Source: Paratinospora sagittata (Eukaryota > Streptophyta > Magnoliopsida > Ranunculales > Menispermaceae). Taken from it: a stretch of 64,000 bases of DNA. The stretch is taken from NCBI GenBank assembly GCA_035771175.1, contig CM069594.1, forward strand, positions 15,657,670-15,721,669, read 5' to 3'. Position 1 is the first letter of the stretch, and each line of letters begins with the position of its first letter. Positions 21,401 through 33,105 of the stretch are shown piece after piece. Made by a program: the position numbers and the translations under genes. The notes under the pieces were generated by a model. That model searched no databases and had not been told where the DNA came from. It was given only the letters and a program-made list of their open reading frames with translations.

Positions 21401-24400
21401 ATGTTGTTGAAACTGGGGGCAGATTTTTGCTCAGTTGCCAATCAAAGGCATGACTTTTCCATAATTATATTAATTTTACGCTTGAATTAGTAAAAACAAT
21501 TGATTGATTTGTTTTTTTGAATTCTATGTTTTGGCATAATAAAATAAATCAATGGAATTGATTTGGATATGAGGATATATCTTATAGCTTGGATGTTCAT
21601 TTGGCATATATTTTACAGGTTTTCAAAATCCTTTTTGCTGAAAATACAAAGGAGACTATCATTTTTTTTTTGTTGAAAGCCTCGAGGTTACATGAAACTG
21701 CTCCATTTACTGGAAGAAAGAAAGTGATTGTTCTTCTCTTCCTTATATAATGAATTATTGAACTTACTTAAAATTAAAATTAAATCACTTTTACATCAAG
21801 AATGTAATGGTTACGGTGTTGAAACTTGGGGAAGATTTTTGCTCAGTTGCCAATCAAAGGCATGACTTTTCTATGATTATATCAATTTTATGCTTGAATT
21901 AGTAAAAACAATTGATTGATTTGTTTTTGTATTCTATGTTTTGGCCTGATAAAATAAATCAATGGAATTGATTTAGATCTGAGGATATATCTTATAGGTT
22001 GAATGTTCATTAGGCATATATTTTACAGGTTTTCAAAATCCTTTTTGCTGAAAATACAAAGGAGGCTATCATTTTTTTTTGTTCAAAGCCTGGAGATTAC
22101 ATGAAACTGCTCCATTTACTGGAAGAACTAACTTACTTATGATTAAAATTAAATCACTTTTACATCAAGAATGTAATGGTTACAGTGTTGAAACTTGGGG
22201 TAGATTTTTTCTCAGTTGTCAATCAAAGGCATGACTTTTCCATAATTATATTAATTTTACGCTTGAATTAGTAAAAACAACTGATTGATTTGTTTTTTTG
22301 AATTCTATGTTTTGGCATAATAAAATAAATCAATGGAATTGATTTGGATATGAGGATATATCTTATAGCTTGGATGTTCATTTGGCATATATTTTACAGG
22401 TTTTCAAAATCCTTTTTGCTGGAAATACAAAGGAGACTATCATTTTTTTTTTTGTTGAAAGCCTAGAGATTACATGAAACTGCTCCATTTACTGGAAGAA
22501 AGAAAGTGATTGTTCTTCTCTTCCTTATATAATGAATTATTGAACTTACTTATGATTAAAATTAAATCACTTTTACATCAAGAATGTAATGGTTATGGTG
22601 TTGAAACTTGGGGCAGATTTTTGCCCAGTTGCCAATCAAAGGCATGACTTTTCTATGATTATATTAATTTTATGTTTGAATTAGTAAAAAGAATTGATTG
22701 ATTTGTTTTTGTATTCTATGTTTTGGCATGATAAAATAAATCAATGGAATTGATTTGGATATGAGGATATATCTTATAGGTTGGATGTTCAATAGGCAGA
22801 TATTTTACAGGTTTCAAAATCCTTTTTGATGGAAATACAAATGAGACTCTATCATTTTTTATTTTTGAAAGCCTAGAGATTACATGAAATTGCTCCATTT
22901 ACTGGAAGAAAGAAAGTGATTGTTCTTCTTTTTCTTCTATAATGAATTATTGAACTTACTTATGATTAAAATTAAATCACTTTTACATCAAGAATGTAAT
23001 GGTTATGGTGTTGAAACTTGGGGCAGATTTTTGCCCAGTTGCCAATCAAAGGCATGACTTTTCTATGATTATATTAATTTTATGCTTGAATTAGTAAAAA
23101 GAATTGATTGATTTGTTTTTGTATTCTATGTTTTGGCATGATAAAATAAGTCAATGGAATTGATTTGGATATGAGGATATATCTTATAGGTTGGATGTTC
23201 ATTAGGCACATATTTTACAGGTTTCAAAATCCTTTTTGTTGGAAATACAAATGAGACTCTATCATTTTTTATTTTTGAAAGCCTAGAGATTACATGAAAT
23301 TGCTCCATTTACTGGAAGAAAGAAAGTGATTGTTCTTCTTTTCCTTCTATAATGAATTATTGAACTTACTTATGATTAAAATTAAATCACTTTTACATCA
23401 AGAATGTAATGGTTATGGCATTGAAACTTGGGGCAGATTTTTGCCAAGTTGCCAATCAAAAGCATGAATTTTCTATGATTATTTTAATTTTATGCTTGAA
23501 TTAGTAAAAACAATTGATTGATTTGTTTTTGTATTCTATGTTTTGGCATGATAAAATAAATCAATGGAATTGATTTGGATATGAGGATATATCTTACAGG
23601 TTTGATGTTCATCAGGCATATATTTTACAGGTTTTCAAAATCCTTTTTGCTGAAAATACAAAGGAGACTCTATCATCTTTTTTTGTTGAAAGCCTAGAGA
23701 TTACATGAAACTGCTCCATTTACTGGAAGAAAGAAAGTGATTGTTCTTTTTTTCCTTATATAATGAATTATAGAACTTACTTATGATTAAAATTAAATTA
23801 CTTTTACGTCAAGAATGTAATGGTTATGGTGTTGAAACTTGGGGCAGATTTTTGCTCAGTTGCTAATCAAAGGCATGACATTTCCCTGATTATATTAATT
23901 TTACGCTTGAATTAGTAAAAACAATTGATTGATTTGTTTTTGAATTCCTTGTTTTGGCATGATAAAATAAATCAATGGAATTGATTTGGATATGAGGATA
24001 TATCTTATAGGTTGGATGTTCATTAGGCATATATTTTACAGGTTTTCAAAATCCTTTTTGATGGAAATACAAATGAGACTATCAATTTTTTTTGTTGAAA
24101 GCCTGGAGATTGCATGAAACTGCTCCATTTACTGGAAGAAAGAAAGTGATTGTTCTTCTCTTCCTTATATAATGAATTATTGAACTTACTTATGATTAAA
24201 AGTAAATCACTGTTACATCAAGAATGTAATGGTTATGGTGTTGAAACTTGGGGTAGATTTTTGCTCAGTTGCCAATCAAAGGCATGACTTTTCTTTGATT
24301 ATATTAATTTTATGCTTGAATTAGTAAAAAACAATTGATTGATTTGTTTTTGAATTCTATGTTTTGGCATGATAAAATAAAGAAGTGGAATTGATTTGGA

Positions 24401-27400
24401 AATGAGGATATATCTTATAGCTTGGATGTTCATTAGGCATATATTTTACAGGTTTTCAAAATCCTTTTTGCTGAAAATACAAAGGAGACTATCATTTTTT
24501 TGTTGTTGAAAGCCTAGAGATTACATGAAACTGCTCCATTTACTGGAAGAAAGAAAGTGATTGTTCTTCTCTTCCTTATATAATGAATCGTTGAACTTAC
24601 TAATGATTAAAATTAAATCACTTTTACATCAAGAATGTAATGGTTATGGTGTTGAAACTTGGGGCAGATTTTTGCCCAGTTGCCAATCAAAGGCATGACT
24701 TTTCTATGATTATATTAATTTTATGCTTGAATTAGTAAAAAGAATTGATTGATTTGTTTTTGTATTCTATGTTTTGGCATGATAAAATAAATCAATGGAA
24801 TTGATTTGGATATGAGGATATATCTTATAGGTTGGATGTTCAATAGGCATATATTTTACAGGTTTCAAAATCCTTTTTGATGGAAATACAAATGAGACTC
24901 TATCATTTTTTATTTTTGAAAGCCTAGAGATTACATGAAATTGCTCCATTTACTGGAAGAAAGAAAGTGATTGTTCTTCTTTTTCTTCTATAATGAATTA
25001 TTGAACTTACTTATGATTAAAATTAAATCACTTTTACATCAAGAATGTAATGGTTATGGTATTGAAACTTGGGGCAGATTTTTGCCAAGTTGCCAATCAA
25101 AAGCATGACTTTTCTATGATTATATTAATTTTATGCTTGAATTAGTAAAAACAATTGATTCATTTGTTTTTGTATTCTATGTTTTGGCGTGATAAAATAA
25201 ATCAATGGAATTGATTTGGATATGAGGATATATCTTACAGGTTTGATGTTCATCAGGCATATATTTTACAGGTTTTCAAAATCCTTTTTGCTGAAAATAC
25301 AAAGGAGACTCTATCATCTTTTTTTGTTGAAAGCCTAGATTACATGAAACTGCTCCATTTACTGGAAGAAAGAAAGTGATTGTTCTTCGTTTCCTTATAT
25401 AATGAATTATTGAACTTACTTACGATTAAAATTAAATCACTTTTACATCAAGAATGTAATGGTTACGGTGTTGAAACTTGGGGCAGATTTTTGCTCAGTT
25501 GCCAATCAAAGGCATGACTTTTCTATGATTATATCAATTTTATGCTTGAATTAGTAAAAACAATTGATTGATTTGTTTTTGTATTCTATGTTTTGGCCTG
25601 ATAAAATAAATCAATGGAATTGATTTGGATCTGAGGATATATCTTATAGGTTGAATGTTCATTAGGCATATATTTTACAGGTTTTCAAAATCCTTTTTGT
25701 TGAAAATACAAAGGAGACTATCATTTTTTTTTGTTCAAAGCCTGGAGATTACATGAAACTGCTCCATTTACTGGAAGAACTAACTTACTTGTGATTAAAA
25801 TTAAATCACTTTTACATCAAGAATGTAATGGTTACGGTGTTGAAACTTGGGGTAGATTTTTGCTCAGTTGTCAATCAAAGGCATGACTTTTCCATAATTA
25901 TATTAATTTTACGCTTGAATTAGCAAAAACAATTGATTGATTTTTTTTTGAATTCTATGTTTTGGCATAATAAAATAAATCAATGGAATTGATTTGGATA
26001 TGAGGATATATCTTATAGCTTGGATGTTCATTTGGCATATATTTTACTGGTTTTCAAAATCCTTTTTGCTGAAAATACAAAGGAGACTATCATTTTTTTT
26101 TTGTTGAAAGCCTCGAGGTTACATGAAACTGCTCCATTTACTGGAAGAAAGAAAGTGATTGTTCTTCTCTTCCTTATATAATGAATTATTGAACTTACTT
26201 ATAATTAAAATTAAATCACTTTTACATCAAGAATGTAATGGTTATGGTGTTGAAACTTGGGGCAGATTTTTGCCCAGTTGCCAATCAAAGGCATGACTTT
26301 TCTATGATTATATTAATTTTATGCTTGAATTAGTAAAAAGAATTGATTGATTTGTTTTTGTATTCTATGTTTTGGCATGATAAAATAAATCAATGGAATT
26401 GATTTGGATATGAGGATATATCTTATAGGTTGGATGTTCATTAGGCACATATTTTACAGGTTTCAAAATCCTTTTTGTTGGAAATACAAATGAGACTCTA
26501 TCATTTTTTATTTTTGAAAGCCTAGAGATTACATGAAATTGCTCCATTTACTGGAAGAAAGAAAGTGATTGTTCTTCTTTTCCTTCTATAATGAATTATT
26601 GAACTTACTTATGATTAAAATTAAATCACTTTTACATCAAGAATGTAATGGTTATGGCATTGAAACTTGGGGCAGATTTTTGCCAAGTTGCCAATCAAAA
26701 GCATGAATTTTCTATGATTATTTTTATTTTATGCTTGAATTAGTAAAAACAATTGATTGATTTGTTTTTGTATTCTATGTTTTGGCATGATAAAATAAAT
26801 CAATGGAATTGATTTGGATATGAGGATATATCTTACAGGTTTGATGTTCATCAGGCATATATTTTACAGGTTTTCAAAATCCTTTTTGCTTAAAATACAA
26901 AGGAGACTCTATCATCTTTTTTTGTTGAAATCCTAGAGATTACATGAAACTGCTCCATTTACTGGAAGAAAGAAAGTGATTGTTCTTTTTTTCCTTATAT
27001 AATGAATTATAGAACTTACTTATGATTAAAATTAAATCACTTTTACGTCAAGAATGTAATGGTTATGGTGTTGAAACTTGGGGCAGATTTTTGCTCAGTT
27101 GCTAATCAAAGGCATGACATTTCCCTGATTATATTAATTTTACGCTTGAATTAGTAAAAACAATTGATTGATTTGTTTTTGAATTCCTTGTTTTGGCATG
27201 ATAAAATAAATCAATGGAATTGATTTGGATATGAGGATATATCTTATAGGTTGGATGTTCATTAGGCATATATTTTACAGGTTTTCAAAATCCTTTTTGC
27301 TGGAAATACAAATGAGACTATCAATTTTTTTTGTTGAAAGCCTGGTGATTGCATGAAACTGCTCCATTTACTGGAAGAAAGAAAGTGATTGTTCTTCTCT

Positions 27401-28047
27401 TCCTTATATAATGAATTATTGAACTTACTTATGATTAAAAGTAAATCACTGTTACATCAAGAATGAAATGGTTATGGTGTTGAAACTTGGGGTAGATTTT
27501 TGCTCCGTTGCCAATCAAAGGCATGACTTTTCTATGATTATATTAATTTTATGCTTGAATTAGTAAAAAACAATTGATTGATTTGTTTTTGAATTCTATG
27601 TTTTGGCATGATAAAATAAAGAAGTGGAATTGATTTGGAAATGAGGATATATCTTATAGCTTGGATGTTCATTAGGCATATATTTTACAGGTTTTCAAAA
27701 TCCTTTTTGCTGAAAATACAAAGGAGACTATCATTTTTTTTTTGTTGAAAGCCTAGAGATTACATGAAACTGCTCCATTTACTGGAAGAAAGAAAGTGAT
27801 TGTTCTTCTCTTCCTTATATAATGAATCGTTGAACTTACTAATGATTAAAATTAAATCACTTTTACATCAAGAATGTAATGGTTATGGTGTTGAAACTTG
27901 GGGCAGATTTTTGCCCAGTTGCCAATCAAAGGCATGACTTTTCAATGATTATATTAATTTTATGCTTGAATTAGTAAAAACAATTGATTGATTTGTTTTT
28001 GTATTCTATGTTTTGGCATGATAACATAAATCAATGGAATTGGCTTG
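18456..28047. repeat. Satellite array 2, higher-order repeats
   Basis: About 23 monomers continuing array 1 in phase. The F-type mark AATCGTTGAACTTACTAATG occurs in monomers starting at 18465, 20922, 24579 and 27818, giving blocks of 2457 (6 monomers), 3657 (9) and 3239 bp (8). Monomers at 20922 and 27818 are a distinct subtype (I) with GATAACA and GGAATTGGCTTG. The next one at about 21331 (J) has CATCGAGAATG and AAACTGGGGGC. There is no gene. The array stops abruptly at 28047 in the middle of a monomer, at the damaged end of element 2. Confidence 0.95.
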
Positions 28048-28078
28048 TGATTTTTCCTATATAAGAACGTTCAGGCGC
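28044..28078 (+). other. Rearranged junction with templated filler at the 5' end of element 2
   Basis: CTTGTGATTTTTC (28044-28056) equals LTR sequence at 28137-28149. CTATATAAGAA (28057-28067) equals 28087-28097. Then the LTR resumes at GAACGTTCAGGCGC (28065-28078). The first four bases, CTTG, also belong to the satellite monomer. Two short copies of nearby sequence at a deletion joint are typical of error-prone end joining. Confidence 0.75.
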
Positions 28079-29186
28079 AAAAATCTCTATATAAGAAACC
28101 TCCTCATTTCTCATTCCTCACACCAAATCACCTTCTCTTGTGATTTTTCTTCTCCTTTCCACGCATTCTAAGTTTTTAGTCTTTGAGACTGCCGGTGCGG
28201 TGCAACAAAGTTCTGTCCGGAGAAAAGCGCCAGATCTGAAAGCGGTGCAACGAAGTTCTGTCCGGAGAAAAGCACCATATCTGAAGGTGGGGAACGAAAC
28301 ATAGGTTTGCGTGTTTCATAACTTTTATTAAAGTTTACATTCAATTATTATTATGTCTACTATTCATTTACACTGCATTATGTCAATAATGTTTATGACC
28401 TGAATGTCCTAACTTTGCACGTCGTGATACCGACCCTGATAAGGATCACTAGACGTTGACAAAGTCAGTATAAATGTCAAGAAAAGACCAGACTAGTAGA
28501 CTATACTAGTTCATGCATTGGCATCATACATATCACCACCTAGGGACGTATATGGTTTATGACTCATAGAATAGTTAGAAGCATTGCTCACTATTCATAT
28601 TATTTCTCTGGAGAGGGACGTACATGAGAACTCGGCTACGCCGGGGGGGGACATCAGTACGTGAATCCAGAGCATCGTTCCTGAGGAGGGACGTACAGTG
28701 AGAACCTGGCTACGCCCGGGGAAGGCCACCTGTACGTGAACTCAGGCGATGTATGCTCATCAAACCATTAATACGTGACGGTGTCATGCATACATACATA
28801 TTGATTGATTATGATGCTTACATGTGTATTTAAGATATTTGATATTGAAGTATGCTTTATTAATTGTTATACTCATGCACTATTTACCCACTGAGCGCGT
28901 TAAGCTCACTCCAATATTATCAAATCTTTCACAGGAAATTAGGGTGGACTGGGTGCAGGTTATGGGGCCACATTTTGTACCCTTTGTATGAATCATTGGG
29001 GATTTTTGGAGTATGTTCCCTTGACCATTTTATGTACAAAAGTATTCTGAATTATATGAAATCAGATTTGTACTTTATATTGTATTTCCGCTGCGCACTC
29101 TGTTATTACCATTGAGATTGTTCCAAATGCGCGCCCCGTCCGAGAGTGTACCGCCGGTTTAAGGCGTGTCCGGGCGGGGTGTGACA
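28065..29186 (+). repeat. Element 2 5' LTR, 5' end deleted (1122 bp left)
   Basis: It begins inside the last minisatellite unit (one AACGTT core), keeps the TATA box at 28088-28095, both 45-bp units and the hairpins, and ends GTGTGACA. The TGTAATACC terminus, A-run and the remaining minisatellite are missing. Confidence 0.9.
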
Positions 29187-29192
29187 TTTAAA

Positions 29193-29204
29193 TGGTATCA
29201 GAGC
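29193..29204 (+). promoter_or_regulatory. Primer-binding site, initiator tRNA-Met (element 2)
   Basis: TGGTATCAGAGC is a perfect match to the initiator tRNA-Met complement, 6 bp inside the LTR. Confidence 0.92.
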
Positions 29205-30117
29205 GTACGGTCCACGGCCCGCCCAAGTCCACCAAATTAGGGTAAGAAAAATTTTATTATATATATATATATCTCTAGAACTATATATACATACGTCAAT
29301 TATATATAGTTGAGATTTATAATATATATCTAGAAAACTATATGAATTTTATATAGTTTGATTTAATTATACATATAGTCAAAATTTTATTAGAAACTAT
29401 ATGTGTAGTTATGATTCAAAAAAAAAAAAATTTTTTTTTTTCGAAAAATAAATATTCGAAAAAAAAAAAAAAAAATCAAATTTTTTTTTAGAGAAATAAA
29501 TATTCGAAACAAAAAAAAAAATTCAAAAAAATTCAAAATTTTTTTTTCGAAAAATAAATATTCGAAAAATAAAAAAATAAAAAATAAAAAATAAAAAATA
29601 AAATTTTTTTTTTTTTTCGAAAAATAAATATTCGAAAAAAAAAAATTACTATTTTTTTTTTCGAAAAATAAATATTCGTAAAATAAAATAAAATACAAAA
29701 ATCAAAATCAAAATCAAAATTTTTTTTTTTTTGATATATCTAGAACTATATATATATGCATTATATATCTAGTTAAGATTTTGATTAAAAACAACTATAT
29801 ATGATTTTTATTTCAAATATATATATATAGTTGCTTTATGGAAACTATCTATATAGTTATAATTAAATATGCCAATACATTTATAGGAGAATACGACATA
29901 TATACATATTCCAAATAGTTGGTTTTTGGCAACCATATATAGTTATGAGGAAATATGTCTATACATTCATATGTGAATACGACATATATACATCCAATCA
30001 CTAATGACGAAAATTTCATGATGGCATAAATATTAAAAGACAACTCGAAAATAATGTCTAGCAGACAAGGCATAAATCTTAACAATATTAGGAATATATT
30101 TTGTGTCTTTCACACAA
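29205..30117 (+). other. Leader of element 2: low-complexity A/T sequence
   Basis: 29417-29733 alternates A-runs and T-runs around repeated TTCGAAAAATAAATATTCG units, which are self-complementary around TTCGAA. It is followed by TATATA-rich sequence and fewer copies of the AATATGTCTATACATTCAT repeats than in element 1. No gene seen. Confidence 0.75.
29239..29247 (+). promoter_or_regulatory. Candidate 5' splice site in the leader (element 2)
   Basis: AGG|GTAAGA fits the plant donor consensus and lies about 35 bp after the PBS. The matching position reads AGGGGAAGA in element 1 and AGGGAAAGA in element 3, so the GT is not conserved. Those elements would need another donor. Confidence 0.4.
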
Positions 30118-31059
30118 AACCCTTTAACAAAGGAATTCCTCGGTTACGGAGTCTTGATTATGAGGATACTTTTCGAGGCAAACGTTGACACTTTCGATGG
30201 AACGTCAAAGCTGATCACTGAACCTGTTACAGCATCCTCTATCTTCAAGACATATGGCACAAGTGGAGGGGTAACTGATGAAGAGGTATTCGGCACGACA
30301 ATAAGAACTGCCGAAAGAATGAGAGACAAGCACGGGCGTTGCATTCGCAAATGTCGACGCAAAATGCCTGTCAGAGAAGGCCCAAATAATGATTCAAATC
30401 CACATCCTACATCAGACCCAGCCGGTGATCCCACCGATCAACCATTTACTGACGAAGACTTATATGCCACACTAAATCCACCTATACAAAGTCATGATAG
30501 ACAAGGTACGCAAGCAAATCCACCAACTTGGAACGTGCCACCTCAAGGCAACACTTTGTACCAAAGATTTCCAACTCCTGCGGTACAATATCAGCTAGTT
30601 CCACAAGTTGCTGTAAACCAACAACAACCGTACTGGGCGTCACCAACTCTTGGAGGGCCAAACATTCCAATGAGCCCATTATTTCAAACTTTTTCATCTC
30701 CAACAAACCAAATTATCCAAGGGGTTCCGGTTAGGGGATCCCCGCGCAATCAATACCACTACGTTCCACCTATGAATCACCCATACAACCAATACTTTCC
30801 ACCAATGCCTATGGCCTACCCTTCACCTACGAGACAACCAACCCATCAACCACCAATGGGACAACCGACCAACCTACTTGAACGGTTAGATGAAATGGCA
30901 TCCAATATTGCTGCATTGAAAGAGAGCCACAATCTTGTATTAACTCGTTTGTAAAACTCCAACGCAGAGCGGGCAAACTCTCAACCTTCTGTTAGTAGTC
31001 ATTCTGTACATAACAGTAGATCTCGAAGAAACGGTAGTAGGCACGAAAGTCAAAATTAA
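30118..31059 (+). pseudogene. Broken extra ORF (element 2)
   Basis: Relative to elements 1 and 3, about 0.67 kb is missing: the sequence jumps from TTTCACACAA, ahead of the splice acceptor and start codon, straight to AACCCTTTAACAAAGG. CAAA microhomology at the joint suggests an end-joining deletion. The start codon and the conserved N-terminal domain are lost. The remaining frame matches the second half of the protein, including the Pro/Gln-rich region and the LLERLDEMASNIAALKE helix, up to TAA 30952-30954. Element 3 has CAA there, so this is a C-to-T nonsense change. After it the frame stays aligned to the normal stop at 31057-31059. Non-functional. Confidence 0.9.
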
Positions 31060-31807
31060 TTCCTGGCATTGTAAAACTTTCTTTGATATATATGAATGAA
31101 ATTGTTTTGTTTACAGACTATCTTTGGTGGGCAGACTTACAACCATTCTTTCTTTTGTATCACTAACTTTGGAGTGGTATGGGACACAACAAAATTGGAT
31201 GATACTAAATACAATGTGGAAGTAAGAAAACCCATGACCTTGTGTGAAAAGAAACATTTGGAGAAAGTTGCATTACTAATATTATCACTAAGTTTACACG
31301 GTATGGGACGAGTAAATTTGGACGATACTATTAGTGAACTTCTATTCAGCCATTGTTTTTAGAGACCGTGTTCATACAACTTAACTTGGTTTCCACCCTT
31401 ATTACTAAATTCATGTGGTATGGGACATATGAACTTGGATAATAATCGAACAGACTAAGCGTAAGCGTATGAATGCATAAGATTGCGATAGAACGTTAGA
31501 TCAGGATATTTACCGAGGCAAATCTTAGACTTTTTATGACTCGTATGGTTTTTCAATAAAATATATGTATGTTCACAAAGACCACAGCCAAATCATTTTA
31601 AATACTTGCAAAGATTTGTACTTATTATATAAACGTTCTAACCTTGTTTTTACACCATGGCCAAACATACGAGTTATATAAGCTCTTTGATTCCTCAACA
31701 AAAACCTTCCACAATACTTAGAAAAATAGGTGATTTTCATATTGCAGTACTCTCGAAATTGTTGCTGAGCATATTATAACATGATCCTTGGTTACAGTTC
31801 CTAAATC
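31060..31807 (+). other. Spacer between extra ORF and gag (element 2)
   Basis: Homologous to 11409-12152, with the same three GGTATGGGAC-based repeats (about 31178, 31300 and 31419). No gene. Confidence 0.7.
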
Positions 31808-31832
31808 TTGGTTTTCCTTTTCTCTTTGCCAG
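31808..31832 (+). promoter_or_regulatory. Candidate 3' splice site before gag (element 2)
   Basis: A pyrimidine tract ending TTTTCTCTTTGCCAG, 7 bp before the gag ATG at 31840. It is conserved even in this old copy. Confidence 0.5.
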
Positions 31833-31839
31833 TGCGACA

Positions 31840-33105
31840 ATGCAAACAAGAAAGAGAGGAAGGCCACGTACTGTTCGTCCCACAGTTGAGGCACCTCCTG
31901 AGATTCAGGAACCGCCGCCTCCAACAACAGCACAGGCCACACCCGACACTGCCACTCCATCTGGGCAGGCAATCCCACCTCCACCCGCACCCTTTGCCAT
32001 GCCTTCAAGCATTGAAACCTTCTTTGCTGGATTTATTGAGGCAATGAAGGTCACTGTTCAAACTGCCGTTCGTGAGACCGCAGCCAGTCAGGTTGCCACG
32101 GTTCAAGCACCTGTAAAATTTGGGTCCGAAGCTCAAACCGATCAGATTACTAAATACAAGCGGCTACAACCTCTTACTTTCGATGGCACCATTGATCCTG
32201 ATGAGGTGCAAAAGTGGTTGGATGAGTCAAAGAAGGCTCTTGATGCAATGGGAGTCGATGAGACTCGCAAAATTCCCCTAGCAACCTACCAACTTGTTGG
32301 TGCCGCAAACACATGGTGGATCACAGTGAAAGAAGACCCAAGGGTCAATATAGCAGATATGACTTGGCAACAGTTTGAGTCAATGTTCATTGATGAGTAT
32401 TTTCCCAGCGCGGTGACAAAGCAGAAGCGCCAGGAATTTGCTAAGTTATATCAGGGAACCATGACAGTCAGAGAATATGCTGGAAAATTTAAAGAATTAT
32501 CAGTCTACTCTCTCTCTACCATCTCAACGGAGCGAGATAAGAGTGAGAAATTTTATAATGGTCTTCGCCATGACATTCGACAAGCCTTATCGATCTTGGA
32601 TCTCAAGATTTACAAGGAGGTTGTTGACAAGGCCATGAGCTTTGAACAAGAAAAGCTCTTACAGGAACAGCGAATGAATAAGGGCAAACGACCTGCCACA
32701 TTTTCCCAACAGGGCTCGCAACAGGGCAACAAGAAGAAGCCCTACTACAATCAAAACCCAGCCCTCCCAGCCCCGATTTAAAAGAATGAAGCCACAACAC
32801 CTGCGACTGACCCTTCTAACTCTAACCACCAGGGTTTCCGAAATCATGGCCGTGGCGGTCGTTATGGACGAGGTGGCCGTAGCAACGGCAATGGCAGAGG
32901 TGGTGGTCGACACCACAATCAACAAGGCCAATAGAATAATCAGAATGCCCAGCAACACCATCAGCAGTACAGGCCGACTTGTTTCAACTGCGGCCAGAAA
33001 GGCCATGTCAAACATCTTTGTCCGCACCTTCAGCAACCTATTCCGGCTATTCCAGTCCAACAAGCACCACCTGCTGCTAATGCCCAACCCAGGCAGACCC
33101 AGTAG
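31840..33105 (+). pseudogene. Gag part of gag-pol, with three in-frame stops (element 2)
   Basis: Intact from ATG 31840 through the AT-hook-like KRGRPR and the Gag region to TAA 32779-32781. Two further stops follow in the same frame, TAG 32932-32934 and TAG 33103-33105, flanking the zinc knuckle (here CFNC). The two TAG codons replace CAG or CAA codons of related copies, consistent with C-to-T transitions. The TAA arose from several changes in a TCGACG segment. All three lie in the Gln/Asn-rich linker region, and no frameshift separates them. Confidence 0.92.

Noticed and set aside
28048..28078. Element 2 left end as a normal LTR boundary or solo LTR
   Set aside because: The TGTAATACC terminus and a target duplication are absent, and the sequence starts inside a minisatellite unit after filler.
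29390..29698. 102-codon antisense ORF rich in Phe/Lys
   Set aside because: It is produced by alternating A-runs and T-runs of the leader. Low complexity, no coding signature.
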